Below are positions 63,903-64,000 of a stretch of DNA of 64,000 nt, in pieces; within the stretch, counting starts at the first letter, position 1, and each line of letters begins with the position of its first letter. The position numbers were made by a program, and so were the translations under genes. This stretch comes from Cyclobacterium amurskyense (GTDB taxonomy: Bacteria; Bacteroidota; Bacteroidia; Cytophagales; Cyclobacteriaceae), in the NCBI RefSeq assembly GCF_001050135.1, contig NZ_CP012040.1, forward strand, positions 310,001 to 374,000, in the 5' to 3' direction. The notes under the pieces were generated by a model. It saw only the letters and a program-made list of their open reading frames with translations. It was not told where the DNA came from and searched no databases.

Positions 63903-64000
63903 AGGAAATTGCAAACTTTAGAAAGTAGCAAATAAGGACTCCCATAGCTATAGGAATCCTATCCATTGGAAAGACAGATTTCCTATTTAACTACTATATT

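Noticed and set aside
1..64000. CRISPR arrays, prophage, transposase or integron.
   Set aside because: No evenly spaced direct repeats, no phage structural genes and no transposase or integrase were seen on either strand.

Overview
The window looks like a chromosomal segment of a marine-type Bacteroidota, most likely Cytophagales and close to Cyclobacteriaceae. The taxonomy is inferred from gene content, not from a marker search. Supporting signs are a NagB/PIG-L fusion, a type IX secretion (Por) C-terminal sorting domain, many exported enzymes and lipoproteins, frequent absence of Shine-Dalgarno sequences, TTG starts, and a TTTG-N19-TAnnTTTG promoter in front of a tRNA gene. No rRNA, CRISPR array, transposase, integrase or phage gene was seen.

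Layout. 0-5 kb: a 5'-truncated NagB/PIG-L fusion, a ROK kinase and an exported vanadium-haloperoxidase-like phosphatase. 5-11.4 kb: a DUF1349 protein, two unknown proteins, a tightly linked class IV aminotransferase/sulfotransferase-like pair, a kelch protein and a carboxypeptidase-regulatory-like protein. 11.4-16.3 kb: a thrA-thrB-thrC operon on the minus strand, preceded by a Thr/Ile-rich leader peptide and attenuator-like hairpins. 17-23.5 kb: DUF2807 protein, SDR, MscS channel, alkyltransferase-like protein, lone sugar transferase, SSS symporter, clpS, recR, tRNA-Ala(GGC). 23.7-38.7 kb: a large secreted glycoside-hydrolase-like protein, GNAT protein, rimO, a candidate structured RNA, TrhA/hemolysin III, DUF302 protein, flavin reductase, beta-propeller protein, esterase lipoprotein, DegT aminotransferase and pgi.

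39.5-42.5 kb: a TPR histidine kinase followed by a lone membrane sensor with a four-helix-bundle look. 42.5-54.7 kb: a carbohydrate locus. One strand carries a sialidase-like enzyme, FG-GAP protein, FucI-like isomerase, sialidase-like lipoprotein, NanA/DapA-family aldolase and SSS symporter. Divergent from it are a Tat-exported Gfo/Idh/MocA oxidoreductase overlapping a glycosidase-like protein, followed by a second, convergent Gfo/Idh protein. Together these suggest removal of a terminal sugar outside the cell, uptake, isomerisation or oxidation, and aldol cleavage; the sugar is not identified. 55-64 kb: VF530 protein, DinB-like protein, DUF4412-like protein, a DGPF/ECF42-type sigma factor pair, a large unrecognised lipoprotein, a thioredoxin-TPR protein and a broken secreted-protein gene.

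The most unusual feature is a dispersed non-coding repeat. There are four copies of exactly 212 bp (10301, 16768, 32500, 36739) and one 112-bp half copy (63319) inside the broken gene. It has imperfect terminal inverted repeats and three internal hairpins, like a MITE or a mobile structured RNA. Other items worth checking are the structured RNA candidate between rimO and trhA, the thr leader, and the aminotransferase whose expected PLP-N1 glutamate is a threonine.
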